Below are positions 7,791-16,048 of a DNA stretch of 44,115 nucleotides, piece by piece. Location of the stretch: the NCBI GenBank assembly GCA_017408025.1, contig JAFQVJ010000057.1, positions 1 to 44,115 of the forward strand, in the 5' to 3' direction. Position 1 is the stretch's first letter. Each line of letters starts with the position of its first letter. A model generated the notes under the pieces. The model made no database searches. It was not told the origin of the DNA and worked only from the letters and a program-made list of their open reading frames with translations. A program made the translations under genes and the position numbers. The DNA comes from Lachnospiraceae bacterium (GTDB lineage Bacteria > Bacillota > Clostridia > Lachnospirales > Lachnospiraceae).

Positions 7791-7820
7791 ACCGTTTATT
7801 TTCGTCAAAAAACCGTTCAT
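7791..7820 (+). promoter_or_regulatory. Pair of LytTR binding repeats upstream of ABC/LytTR operon
   Basis: ACCGTTTAT (7791-7799) and ACCGTTCAT (7812-7820) are direct 9-base repeats separated by exactly 12 bases. Both fit the general LytTR recognition pattern [TA][AC][CA]GTTN[AG][TG], and the 21-base period is the spacing known for this family. They lie 10 bases upstream of a candidate -35 box, an activating position. The operon itself encodes a LytTR protein, so this is probably an autoregulatory site. Confidence 0.68.
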
Positions 7821-7830
7821 CTATATTTAA

Positions 7831-7859
7831 TTTACTTTAATTACATAAAATGCTATATT
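7831..7859 (+). promoter_or_regulatory. Promoter of ABC transporter/LytTR/DUF3021 operon
   Basis: TTTACT (7831-7836) and TATATT (7854-7859) are 17 bases apart. The weak -35 box directly behind the LytTR repeats is what an activator-dependent promoter would look like. Confidence 0.55.
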
Positions 7860-7860
7860 G

Positions 7861-7892
7861 CAGCCAGATAAAGAAATTTATCTGGCTGTTTT
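7861..7892 (+). terminator. Hairpin with GAAA loop and short T-run
   Basis: A perfect 12-bp stem (7861-7872 with 7877-7888), GAAA loop and four Ts. It starts immediately after the -10 box of the operon promoter, so the 5' arm would be partly lost from that transcript. It therefore probably stops read-through from the SGNH-like gene without blocking the operon's own promoter. Confidence 0.55.
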
Positions 7893-7917
7893 ACATTATA
7901 TATTAAGGAGTGATAGT

Positions 7918-8649
7918 ATGGGCGAGAAATTGGTGGAACTTAAAAATGTAACTAAGAAATACAAAAACACTGTTGCTGTAAATGAAGTTAGTCTGACATT
8001 AGAAAAAGGAAAAATATATGGTCTGGTTGGTAAAAATGGTGCAGGAAAGACAACTATTATGCGTATGATAATGGGGTTAAGTATACCGACTAGTGGGGCT
8101 GTTAATGTGTCAGTAAACGGTATGGGAACCTTAATTGAAGCACCTGCCTTAAATGAAGGTATGAGTGCATCGGAAAATATTAGATTTTATTCCATGTTAT
8201 CAAAGAATTCATTATCAGCAAATTCACAAGCAAAGGCTTCCAATGCAGGAAAGACACCATATACTGCTGACCAATTGTTGAAGATTGTGGGTCTTGAAAA
8301 TACAGGAAAGAAGAAGGTTAAAGATTTTTCGTTAGGAATGAGACAGCGATTGGGAATTGCCATTGCTTTGGTTGACAAACCTGATTTCGTTATGCTTGAT
8401 GAGCCTATTAATGGTTTGGATCCCATAGGTGTTGTAGAAATCCGTAAGCTTATTAAAGAGTCAAATGAGAAGGAAAACATAACCTTTTTGATTTCCAGTC
8501 ACAATCTGCCAGAGCTTTACAATACAGCAACAGAATTTATTATTATTGATAATGGCAAAATGAAAAAACAGATTTCGGCAGAACAGTTGGAAAATGAAAA
8601 GAATGAGAATTTGGAAGAGTATTTCTTATCAGTCATAAAGGAGGTATAG
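7918..8649 (+). CDS. ABC transporter ATP-binding protein (ABC-2/BcrA-like)
   Basis: A 243-residue ATPase with Walker A GKNGAGKT (38-45), signature SLGMRQR (138-144), Walker B VMLDEP (D161, E162) and switch H195. The TLIEAPALNEGMSASENI segment is typical of the BcrA/LanF-like group that energises ABC-2 exporters. A Ser/Ala-rich insert lies at about 95-118. The start at 7918 follows AAGGAG; the frame is open further upstream but only through the hairpin at 7861-7888. The permease begins three bases after its stop codon. The substrate is unknown; relatives handle antimicrobial peptides or act in self-protection. Confidence 0.88.
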   Translation: MGEKLVELKNVTKKYKNTVAVNEVSLTLEKGKIYGLVGKNGAGKTTIMRMIMGLSIPTSGAVNVSVNGMGTLIEAPALNEGMSASENIRFYSMLSKNSLSANSQAKASNAGKTPYTADQLLKIVGLENTGKKKVKDFSLGMRQRLGIAIALVDKPDFVMLDEPINGLDPIGVVEIRKLIKESNEKENITFLISSHNLPELYNTATEFIIIDNGKMKKQISAEQLENEKNENLEEYFLSVIKEV

Positions 8650-8652
8650 CTT

Positions 8653-9444
8653 ATGAGACAGTTGGAGTTGTTTAAAGCAACATTATATAGAATGTATAAA
8701 TCTACAGGGGTAAGGATAGCGGTTTTGCTTACATATATTGCAGCCATCTGCTATTATGTGTTGGCAACAATGGTAGCAAACGGTAAGATGGGAGTAGATG
8801 TAGCAGGAAGTATCACAGGACTTGGTGATGCTATGATAATATGGCTTTTTGGTTCACTGATTGTAGGTATTTTAGTTGGCGGAGATTTTGAGAGCAAAAC
8901 TATACATGGTACTATAGGACATGGCAGAAAAAATGTTGTTATAAATTATGTAATGGTATATATGGTCATGATGGCGGTATTATTGTTACCATATCTAGTA
9001 GGCTCTGTGGCTTTAATAATTGCAGAAGTTGATATGACTGGGGCAGAAAGTACTGCTGTATCTATTTTTTTGGATAATGTATTAAAATTTGGCGATGGAG
9101 CCAGTATTGGAAAATTAGTGATATCCTATATTTCATATGTTATAGTAGTTATGGGACAGCTTGGTATATTGATAATTGTGGCAATGAAGATAAGGAAGGC
9201 TATGGCAGTTACATGTGTTGGATTTATATTTGGAATGTTTACAGCTTTGATTGCTTCACTTGCATCTAAAGTGGAAATGTTAGATAATATCTATAAATTG
9301 ACACCATACAATTACGGCATCAGTAGACTTGGAATAGAGGCCAACATCTCTGACATGTGCGTAGGAATAGTTGTAAGTCTTATATTTATGGCTGTTTGTG
9401 GTGGAATTGGATGGATCGTCTTTAGAAAAGCGGATATAAAATAA
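8653..9444 (+). CDS. ABC-2 type permease
   Basis: A 263-residue membrane protein with about six transmembrane helices, starting three bases after the ATPase gene. The first helix (about 20-42) is followed by a second hydrophobic block near 60-80 and the segment GGDFESKTIHGTIGHG. That pattern occurs in ABC-2/BcrB-like permeases, where a short amphipathic loop joins helices. It would form the membrane half of an exporter with the preceding ATPase, probably as dimers. No accessory domain or peptide precursor gene is visible. Confidence 0.8.
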   Translation: MRQLELFKATLYRMYKSTGVRIAVLLTYIAAICYYVLATMVANGKMGVDVAGSITGLGDAMIIWLFGSLIVGILVGGDFESKTIHGTIGHGRKNVVINYVMVYMVMMAVLLLPYLVGSVALIIAEVDMTGAESTAVSIFLDNVLKFGDGASIGKLVISYISYVIVVMGQLGILIIVAMKIRKAMAVTCVGFIFGMFTALIASLASKVEMLDNIYKLTPYNYGISRLGIEANISDMCVGIVVSLIFMAVCGGIGWIVFRKADIK

Positions 9445-9462
9445 TATGGAAGGTTGAAGTGT

Positions 9463-9921
9463 ATGCAGGTAAAGGCAGTAATAGATAAAGTGTATGAAAA
9501 AACGGAGATACATGTCTGTAATAACGAGTTGAATCAGACAGTAAAGAAGCTTGTGAAGGATATAAGTGATTTTATAGGCATTAAAATTACTGGAACTGAC
9601 AGACGCGCTGAAAAGTGTGTACTTGTATTGAATGATATTATATGCTTTTACGCCCAGGGGCAAAAGGTTATGGCAAGAGATGAGCAGAGAAATGTGTACA
9701 GTGTATCATATAAACTGTACGAATTAGAAGAAATGTTGCAAGAATCTCATTTTATAAGAATATCTAAGTCGGAGATTGTGAATTTAAAGAAAATAAAAAG
9801 GCTGGATATGAGCATTACTGGAACAATCAAAGTGATTATGTCGGACAAATCCGAGACATATACATCAAGAAGAAATGTTACCCGACTTAAAGAAGCATTG
9901 GGAATAGAAGGGAGGAAGTAA
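9463..9921 (+). CDS. LytTR-domain transcription regulator
   Basis: A 152-residue protein without a receiver domain. The C-terminal LytTR DNA-binding domain covers about residues 45-150, with DIICFYAQGQKVMA, the FIRISKSEIVNLKKI core and a SRRNVTRLKEAL end. The short N-terminal part is not recognised. The ATG at 9463 is preferred over a TTG nine bases upstream because GGAAGG (9448-9453) is correctly spaced for it. The next gene starts one base after its stop codon. Stand-alone LytTR proteins paired with a small membrane protein form LytTR regulatory systems (HdrR/HdrM and BrsR/BrsM of streptococci), in which the membrane protein restrains the regulator. The repeats at 7791-7820 are its probable target. 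Confidence 0.88.
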   Translation: MQVKAVIDKVYEKTEIHVCNNELNQTVKKLVKDISDFIGIKITGTDRRAEKCVLVLNDIICFYAQGQKVMARDEQRNVYSVSYKLYELEEMLQESHFIRISKSEIVNLKKIKRLDMSITGTIKVIMSDKSETYTSRRNVTRLKEALGIEGRK

Positions 9922-9922
9922 A

Positions 9923-10384
9923 GTGAAGCTAATATTAAAACGATGTGTCAGTAGCTTTGCGATTTCCTGTGTATGTGGCGCAATAGTAAATCTGTTGATC
10001 GAGGTGATTGTGAGAACAGTAACAGGAATGGAGAATTTTTCACCATTAACAGCTGAATTCATAAGTCTGTTTCCATCGGAGAGCATAGCCGTGGAGGTAA
10101 ACATATTGTTGTACGGTGTAATTGGAGCAGGCTTTTCAGCGATGATGTTTATATATGATCAGGATAGAATTGGGTTTGTAATACAGAATTTGATTTATTA
10201 TGTTTTAACTGCATTAGTGTGGGTGCCGATAGTAGTATTTGTATGGCAGATTAATAAATATAGTGAGGCACTTATATGTACTCTTATGGGCTTTTTGGGG
10301 ACATATATTATAATGACAGTTGTGGGCTATAAAGTCACAAAGAAGGATATAGAAGAAGTAAATTTATTGCTGGGAGTTGAATGA
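9923..10384 (+). CDS. DUF3021-type membrane protein, probable LytTR inhibitor
   Basis: A 153-residue protein with four predicted transmembrane helices and short loops, starting with GTG after a GGGAGGAAG site that overlaps the end of the LytTR gene. Proteins of this size and architecture (DUF3021) are commonly encoded directly after a LytTR regulator. By analogy with known LytTR regulatory systems it probably holds the regulator inactive at the membrane until a signal is sensed. The signal is unknown; the neighbouring exporter suggests a compound or membrane stress handled by that pump. The operon ends at the terminator at 10391-10433. Confidence 0.75.
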   Translation: MKLILKRCVSSFAISCVCGAIVNLLIEVIVRTVTGMENFSPLTAEFISLFPSESIAVEVNILLYGVIGAGFSAMMFIYDQDRIGFVIQNLIYYVLTALVWVPIVVFVWQINKYSEALICTLMGFLGTYIIMTVVGYKVTKKDIEEVNLLLGVE

Positions 10385-10390
10385 TTATAG

Positions 10391-10433
10391 ATACCTACCT
10401 AAGAACGGAAAAGTACGAAGGTAGGTATTTTTA
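10391..10433 (+). terminator. Terminator after DUF3021 gene
   Basis: A perfect 10-bp stem ATACCTACCT/AGGTAGGTAT (10391-10400 with 10419-10428), 18-base loop, then a run of Ts. Confidence 0.75.
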
Positions 10434-10561
10434 TGATTATTATGGAAAAGATAATATAAAATTTATAGAAATATCTGTATATTTGTGATATTATAATTTT
10501 TACGGATATTACGCAACAACAAGTTGTGTGTGACGCGAGTAATGTGGTAGTAGGAGTAAAT

Positions 10562-10963
10562 ATGGACACAATAAAAAAGCTTAGAAAATATATTATAGTA
10601 ACAATAATAGGAATATTGTTCACTATGCTTATCTGTTGGTTGAAGGATTTTTCTTTTGGAATGGCAGAACAGAGAATGTACAAGATTTTGTCTGATGCAG
10701 CTTTCTTTTCAGCAGTAATTCTTATAGGCTTTGGAGTGATGATATCTATCAGTAACTTTGGATTATTCACAGCTGTTTCATATTCAATGAAGAGATTTTT
10801 TACAGTGTTTTCTAAGGATAGGGAAGAGAAGAGAAAAAATATGCCTTCGTATTATGAATATAGAGCAATTAAGCTTGAGAATAATGTATCAGGTGCATTT
10901 ATGTATATTCCAGGTTTGTTGTTTTTAGTGGTTTCAATTGTATTTACAATGTTATTTTATTAG
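10562..10963 (+). CDS. Small membrane protein, DUF3899-like
   Basis: A 133-residue protein with three hydrophobic segments (about 9-27, 43-62, 113-131). The conserved-looking part is NFGLFTAVSYSMKRFF followed by a charged loop with MPSYYEYRA, which resembles DUF3899 membrane proteins; no function is known for them. The ATG at 10562 is chosen because TAGGAG lies 8 bases upstream; the frame is open further upstream without such a site. It stands alone between a terminator and the P-type ATPase gene, 53 bases before the latter. Confidence 0.6.
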   Translation: MDTIKKLRKYIIVTIIGILFTMLICWLKDFSFGMAEQRMYKILSDAAFFSAVILIGFGVMISISNFGLFTAVSYSMKRFFTVFSKDREEKRKNMPSYYEYRAIKLENNVSGAFMYIPGLLFLVVSIVFTMLFY

Positions 10964-11016
10964 TTGTCGTAAGAAAAAATATAGATATACAGAATAAGGG
11001 AAAATAGGGTAGTATC

Positions 11017-13821
11017 ATGGGAAATAATGATGTAAGCAAAGAAGAGAGATATTTGCGCGAAGGGCTTTCAAGCGCAGAAGTAAAAGAGAGAATAAAAGAG
11101 GGACAAGTTAATGGCGATTGTAATGTCAAGACTAAGTCTGTTGGCCAGATTATATTTACCAATGTATTTACATTATTTAATGGGGTAAATGTATTTCTGG
11201 CTATTTGTATTGCCATGGTACATTCTTATAAGAACCTCATGTTTATGGGGGTTGTACTGTGGAATATTCTTATAGGTGTAGTGCAGGAAATCCGCTCGAA
11301 GAGAGTTATAGACAAGCTGTCATTATTGTCTGCACCCCATGCAAATGTTATAAGAGATGGCCAAGCTGAGGACATTAAAGTAGAAGATATAGTTATGGAT
11401 GACATAATGTGTCTGAAAAATGGTAACCAGATATGTGCGGATTCTATAATTGTTGATGGTGATTGTCAGGTCAATGAAAGTCTTTTAACCGGTGAGGCAG
11501 ACCCAGTGTTTAAGAAGAAAGGTGACGAGATTCTTTCAGGAAGCTTCATTGTGTCTGGTAGCGTTAGAGCAAGGGTAATTCATGTTGGAACAGAGAATTA
11601 TGTCAATAAAATCGTAGGAAAAGCGAAATACATAAAAAAGCCAAATTCAGAGATATATAAGTCAATTAGAGCGATTATAAAGATGGTAACTATAGCATTG
11701 GCACCTATAGCTATACTTCTTTATCTCAATCAGCTTAATATGGAACAAAGTCTTGTGGATTCAGTAGTGGCAACTGTGGCAGCTGTTATAGGTATGATTC
11801 CGTCAGGACTTGTGCTTTTAACAAGTGTGGTTTTAGCAGTTAGTGTTATAAGACTGGGAAGAAAAAATACACTTGTGCAGGAAATGTACTGTATTGAGAC
11901 ACTTGCTCATGTGGATGTACTATGCCTTGATAAAACTGGAACTATCACAGAGGGAACTATGATAGTTGAAGATGTCATACCTGTATCGGATAAGTACAAT
12001 AGGGGTGATATAGGTGAACTGCTTAAGATGTATACTGCTGTACTTGATGATAACAATCCTACCTTTGAGGCTGTCAAGGAATACAGTGGCAGCTTTGATA
12101 CACCTGTTGGCAAATATAAGGTTGTAGATAAGGAAGGCTTCTCATCAGCCACTAAGCGAAGCTGCGTAACATTTGAGAAGGAGGGACAATATTATTTTGG
12201 TGCCCTTGAATTCATATCACCTGATTGTGATGAGAGCATTAAACAAAGTGTAAGTAAATATTCTGCACATGGCTTTAGAGTGCTGATACTTGCCCATGCA
12301 GGTGATAACGAAAAAGATATAGAAGTAGTAGCTTTAGTAGTTATAAGTGACAAAATTCGTGATGAGGCAAGAGATACTCTCATGTATTTCAGAAAACAGG
12401 GAGTTGCATTGAAGGTTATATCAGGAGACAACCCTGTCACAGTGTCAAACATTGCGAAGAAAGCAGGGCTTTATGACGCAGATAACTGTGTAGACGCATC
12501 TACACTTCTTACAGAGGAAGAAGTAAAGGAAGCTGCACTTAAATATTCGGTATTTGGACGAGTTTCACCAAATCAGAAGCTTATTATTGTAAATGCATTA
12601 CAGGAAGCAGGTCATACAGTTGCTATGACTGGTGATGGTGTAAATGATGTCATGGCACTGAAAGAAGCCGACTGTAGCATAGCTATGGAGTCGGGGTCGG
12701 ATGCTGCAAGAAATGTGTCACAGCTTGTTTTGCTTGATTCGAATTTTGCACATATGCCAGCAATTGTGGCTGAGGGTAGAAAGACAATTAACAATATACA
12801 GCGATCAGCAGCGTTATATATATATAAGACTATATATGCAACTATATTGGCAGTACTTTTTGTATTCTTGCCATTTAGTTATCCGTTTGAGCCTATACAG
12901 CTGACCCTTATTAGCTCGCTTGGCATTGGACTACCATCTCTTATTCTTGCTCTTGAGCCAAACGTAAATAGAGTAAAGGGTTCTTTCCTTGGTAATGTAT
13001 TGAGAATGGCTATTCCAGGTGGTCTGCTCGCTGTGACCAATATTATGCTTGCTGAAATCTTTGGATATATACTGGGTGCAACAGCCGGACAGAGAAGTAC
13101 AATGGCTGTGTATGGACTTGCTCTTGCTGCATGTATGCAATTGTATAAGGTATGTCTTCCGTTTAACAGAATCAGAAGCTTTATGTTCAGTGTGCTAGTA
13201 GCAATATTTTGTGTAGTATCAGTATTCTTCAAGGGATTCTTCGGACTGGAACATATAAGGTATTATCACTGGATAGTGATAGTTGCTATGGCAGTAGGTT
13301 CATTTATCTTACACATCATATATTCGGTGTTCGTAGAGATAGCATTGGGAACAACACCTAATATATATAAGGTATCGGTAGCACTCTGTGAGGGTGAACG
13401 TATTATAATGGTATATGATGACGTAGAGTCAAAAGATTATTATGACGTGGTTGTGCAGATGAAGGGATTGCGAGTACTCAAAGCAGATAGTGTTATATTT
13501 ATAAAGAAAGGCACAGAGGGGCATATTCGTATTGAATCAATTGATCCAATACGAAATCAAGAAATTGCATGTGCTGCAAAATGCTATTTCAAGCAGAAAA
13601 TGAAGAAAGCAACTAGCGGCTCAGTTAGTGTTGAGTCACGTTACTATGAGCCAGGTGCGGATGTAGAGGATGTGATTGATAATCCAATCTATACAGTATG
13701 CATAGGTGAAGATAAGAGTGATATGGTGTTTGAAAACCAATGCCCAGATATGGAGGCCTGTAAAGAACATATAGATGGATATAAAACAAGAATATCCAGA
13801 AAGACAAGAATTACTTTTTAA
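11017..13821 (+). CDS. P-type cation-transporting ATPase (CtpE-like) with extra C-terminal domain
   Basis: A 934-residue P-type ATPase. Visible motifs are TGEA (158-161) in the actuator domain, P262 in the MIPSGL of helix M4, the phosphorylated D305 in DKTGT, and TGDGVNDVMALK from 538. Hydrophobic helices follow at about 600-770. The MIPSGLVLLTSVVLA sequence in M4, rather than PEGL, is like the CtpE group of Gram-positive ATPases, of which mycobacterial CtpE is a calcium importer. Residues 780-934 form a soluble extension of about 155 residues that usual family members of about 800 residues lack. It contains YDDVESKDYYDVV and CIGEDKSDMVFENQ and matches nothing I recognise. The ion is not certain; Ca2+ is the best guess. 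Confidence 0.85.
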   Translation: MGNNDVSKEERYLREGLSSAEVKERIKEGQVNGDCNVKTKSVGQIIFTNVFTLFNGVNVFLAICIAMVHSYKNLMFMGVVLWNILIGVVQEIRSKRVIDKLSLLSAPHANVIRDGQAEDIKVEDIVMDDIMCLKNGNQICADSIIVDGDCQVNESLLTGEADPVFKKKGDEILSGSFIVSGSVRARVIHVGTENYVNKIVGKAKYIKKPNSEIYKSIRAIIKMVTIALAPIAILLYLNQLNMEQSLVDSVVATVAAVIGMIPSGLVLLTSVVLAVSVIRLGRKNTLVQEMYCIETLAHVDVLCLDKTGTITEGTMIVEDVIPVSDKYNRGDIGELLKMYTAVLDDNNPTFEAVKEYSGSFDTPVGKYKVVDKEGFSSATKRSCVTFEKEGQYYFGALEFISPDCDESIKQSVSKYSAHGFRVLILAHAGDNEKDIEVVALVVISDKIRDEARDTLMYFRKQGVALKVISGDNPVTVSNIAKKAGLYDADNCVDASTLLTEEEVKEAALKYSVFGRVSPNQKLIIVNALQEAGHTVAMTGDGVNDVMALKEADCSIAMESGSDAARNVSQLVLLDSNFAHMPAIVAEGRKTINNIQRSAALYIYKTIYATILAVLFVFLPFSYPFEPIQLTLISSLGIGLPSLILALEPNVNRVKGSFLGNVLRMAIPGGLLAVTNIMLAEIFGYILGATAGQRSTMAVYGLALAACMQLYKVCLPFNRIRSFMFSVLVAIFCVVSVFFKGFFGLEHIRYYHWIVIVAMAVGSFILHIIYSVFVEIALGTTPNIYKVSVALCEGERIIMVYDDVESKDYYDVVVQMKGLRVLKADSVIFIKKGTEGHIRIESIDPIRNQEIACAAKCYFKQKMKKATSGSVSVESRYYEPGADVEDVIDNPIYTVCIGEDKSDMVFENQCPDMEACKEHIDGYKTRISRKTRITF

Positions 13822-13835
13822 TAAATTCAAAAAAG

Positions 13836-13864
13836 TTGCTAATATTTCTTCAATGTGCTATATT
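13836..13864 (+). promoter_or_regulatory. Promoter of isocitrate dehydrogenase gene
   Basis: TTGCTA (13836-13841) and TATATT (13859-13864) are 17 bases apart. A short inverted repeat (TAGTTT...AAACTA, about 13873-13900) lies just downstream and could be an operator. Confidence 0.52.
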
Positions 13865-13948
13865 ATGTAGGGTAGTTTGACTGTTTAACGGACTAAACTA
13901 TAGATTCACATGAAATTAATAATTAATAGGAATTTAGGAGGAATGACA

Positions 13949-15157
13949 ATGGCAAAGATTGCAATGACAACACCTTTAGTGGAGATGGACGGAGATGAAA
14001 TGACAAGAATCCTTTGGAGATGGATTAAGGATGAATTGTTATTGCCATTCGTAGATTTAAAGACAGAGTACTATGATCTTGGTCTTGAGTACAGAAATGA
14101 GACAAATGATCAGGTAACTATAGATTCAGCAGAGGCTACAAAAAAGTATGGTGTAGCAGTTAAGTGTGCAACTATAACACCAAATGCTGCCCGTATGACA
14201 GAGTATGATTTAAAGGAAATGTGGAAGAGCCCTAACGGAACTATCAGAGCTATTCTTGATGGTACTGTATTCAGAGCTCCAATCATAGTAAAGGGTATCG
14301 AGCCATATGTTAAGACATGGAAGAAGCCTATCACAATTGCAAGACATGCTTATGGTGATGTATACAAGGCTTCAGAGATGAAGGTTGCAGGACCTGGTAA
14401 GGCAGAGCTTGTATTTACAGCTGAGGATGGAACAGAGACAAGAGAGTTAATACATAACTTCAAGTCAGCAGGTGTGCTTCAGGGACAGCACAACTTAGAG
14501 CCATCTATTGAGAGCTTTGCCAGAAGCTGTATGAACTATGCTCTTGATACAAAGCAGGATGTGTGGTTTGCCACAAAGGATACAATTTCTAAGAAATATG
14601 ATCATACCTTTAAGGACATTTTCCAGGAGATTTATGAGAAAGAGTATGATGCTAAGTTTAAGGAAGCTGGTATCGAGTACTTCTATACACTTATCGATGA
14701 TGCAGTTGCAAGAGTTATGCGTTCTGAGGGTGGTTACATCTGGGCTTGTAAGAATTATGATGGTGATGTAATGAGTGATATGGTTGCCACAGCATTTGGT
14801 TCATTATCAATGATGACATCTGTACTTGTATCGCCAGAAGGAAATTATGAGTATGAGGCTGCTCACGGAACAGTTCAGAGACATTACTATAAGCACCTTA
14901 AGGGAGAGAAGACTTCTACAAATCCTATTGCAACAATATTTGCATGGTCAGGAGCACTTCGTAAGAGAGGTGAGCTTGATAAGCTTCCAGAGCTTATGGA
15001 GTTTGCTGATAAGCTTGAGGCCGCCTGCATTAAAACTATTGAGGATGGAGAGATGACAGGTGATTTGAGCTTAATTACAACTCTTGAGAATCCTAAGACA
15101 CTTACAAGTGAAGAATTCATCAAGGCTATCAGAAAGAACCTTGAAGAAATGATATAG
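13949..15157 (+). CDS. icd: NADP-dependent isocitrate dehydrogenase (eukaryote-like type II)
   Basis: A 402-residue enzyme converting isocitrate to 2-oxoglutarate and CO2 with NADP. The substrate block [16 protein letters not shown], the metal-binding DDAVARVM...YDGDVMSD region and the NADP-binding [13 protein letters not shown] segment are all present. The arginine-histidine pair in the last segment marks NADP rather than NAD specificity. The sequence is of the homodimeric eukaryote-like type, also common in Clostridia. The ATG at 13949 lies 7 bases after AGGAGG; an in-frame ATG at 13943 is too close to that site. In a strict anaerobe the enzyme mainly supplies 2-oxoglutarate for glutamate synthesis. 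It seems to be transcribed alone. Confidence 0.93.
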   Translation: MAKIAMTTPLVEMDGDEMTRILWRWIKDELLLPFVDLKTEYYDLGLEYRNETNDQVTIDSAEATKKYGVAVKCATITPNAARMTEYDLKEMWKSPNGTIRAILDGTVFRAPIIVKGIEPYVKTWKKPITIARHAYGDVYKASEMKVAGPGKAELVFTAEDGTETRELIHNFKSAGVLQGQHNLEPSIESFARSCMNYALDTKQDVWFATKDTISKKYDHTFKDIFQEIYEKEYDAKFKEAGIEYFYTLIDDAVARVMRSEGGYIWACKNYDGDVMSDMVATAFGSLSMMTSVLVSPEGNYEYEAAHGTVQRHYYKHLKGEKTSTNPIATIFAWSGALRKRGELDKLPELMEFADKLEAACIKTIEDGEMTGDLSLITTLENPKTLTSEEFIKAIRKNLEEMI

Positions 15158-15181
15158 ATTTAATAGAAATATAAAGATACT

Positions 15182-15207
15182 AAGGTTGGGGTAAGTGCCT
15201 CAACCTT
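15182..15207 (+). terminator. Possible weak terminator after isocitrate dehydrogenase gene
   Basis: A 10-bp stem AAGGTTGGGG/CCTCAACCTT with one G-U pair (15182-15191, 15198-15207). Only GTATTAT follows, so termination may be partial and the DUF1653 gene may be read through. Confidence 0.4.
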
Positions 15208-15228
15208 GTATTATAAAGGAGCAAATAT

Positions 15229-15834
15229 ATGGAACGAAAAAGTCCTATGTCTGGGGAAATTTACAGACATTTTAAGAATAAGCTTTATCAGATAGTAGGC
15301 GTGGCAGAACACAGTGAAAGTAGAGAAAAACTAGTTATATATCAGGCGCTGTATGGCAATTTTGGTATGTATGCCAGACCGTATGATATGTTCATGAGCG
15401 AGGTTGACCATAAGAAGTACCCAGAGGTGCAACAGAAATACAGATTTGAAAAGGCTGGTATTGTAGGTGAGAATATTTGTAGCACTGTTGCTGTCAATAA
15501 AAATGAGAATAATTTAAAAATCACATTGGAGGATGTTGTGAAAACAATACCTGACAAAGCGGTGATTGAAGGGGCAACTGATGTCAATAGTGATGTAGAA
15601 GAACAGGAAGGGGTTCCTAATCCTGATCTGCTTGCTTTTCTCGATGCAGAAACATACGAGGAAAAGCATAAACTTCTCGTAGCTATGAGACCACGCATAA
15701 CAGACCGTCTCATAAATGATTTGGCAGCAGCTATTGATGTGACAGTGGAGGATGGGGATTTGGAAACCAGATTTAAAAGTCTTTTATATTGTGTAAAGAA
15801 AATGGATGAATTTGAGGTAACACGCTTACGTTAG
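15229..15834 (+). CDS. DUF1653 domain protein
   Basis: A 201-residue soluble protein. The first 70 residues match DUF1653: GEIYRHFKNKLYQIVGVAEHS, YQALYG, ARPYDMFMSEV and a final YRFEK. The rest, about 80-201, ends with a helical region (DAETYEEKHKLLVAM...LINDLAAAI...LLYCVKKMDEF) seen in longer members of this group in Lachnospiraceae. No biochemical function is known. It follows the isocitrate dehydrogenase gene by 71 bases with GGAG just before the ATG. A short hairpin (15818-15845) overlaps its stop codon but has no T-tract. Confidence 0.75.
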   Translation: MERKSPMSGEIYRHFKNKLYQIVGVAEHSESREKLVIYQALYGNFGMYARPYDMFMSEVDHKKYPEVQQKYRFEKAGIVGENICSTVAVNKNENNLKITLEDVVKTIPDKAVIEGATDVNSDVEEQEGVPNPDLLAFLDAETYEEKHKLLVAMRPRITDRLINDLAAAIDVTVEDGDLETRFKSLLYCVKKMDEFEVTRLR

Positions 15835-16048
15835 TAGGCGTGTTATCAACCTTGTGGGAGTTATACAATATGTTGGGGAAAATCTTAAAAAAAATTTGAA
15901 AAAAAATCAATATATGGGTTAAGTTTGACTTCAGAAGTTCCGATAAACAGATTAAGTGTTATTATAAATATGGATAAGTACGTAAAAAAAGCGTAAACAA
16001 AGGAAAAAAAAACGTTTTTAGATACATATTATTGATGGAGGAATGGAC

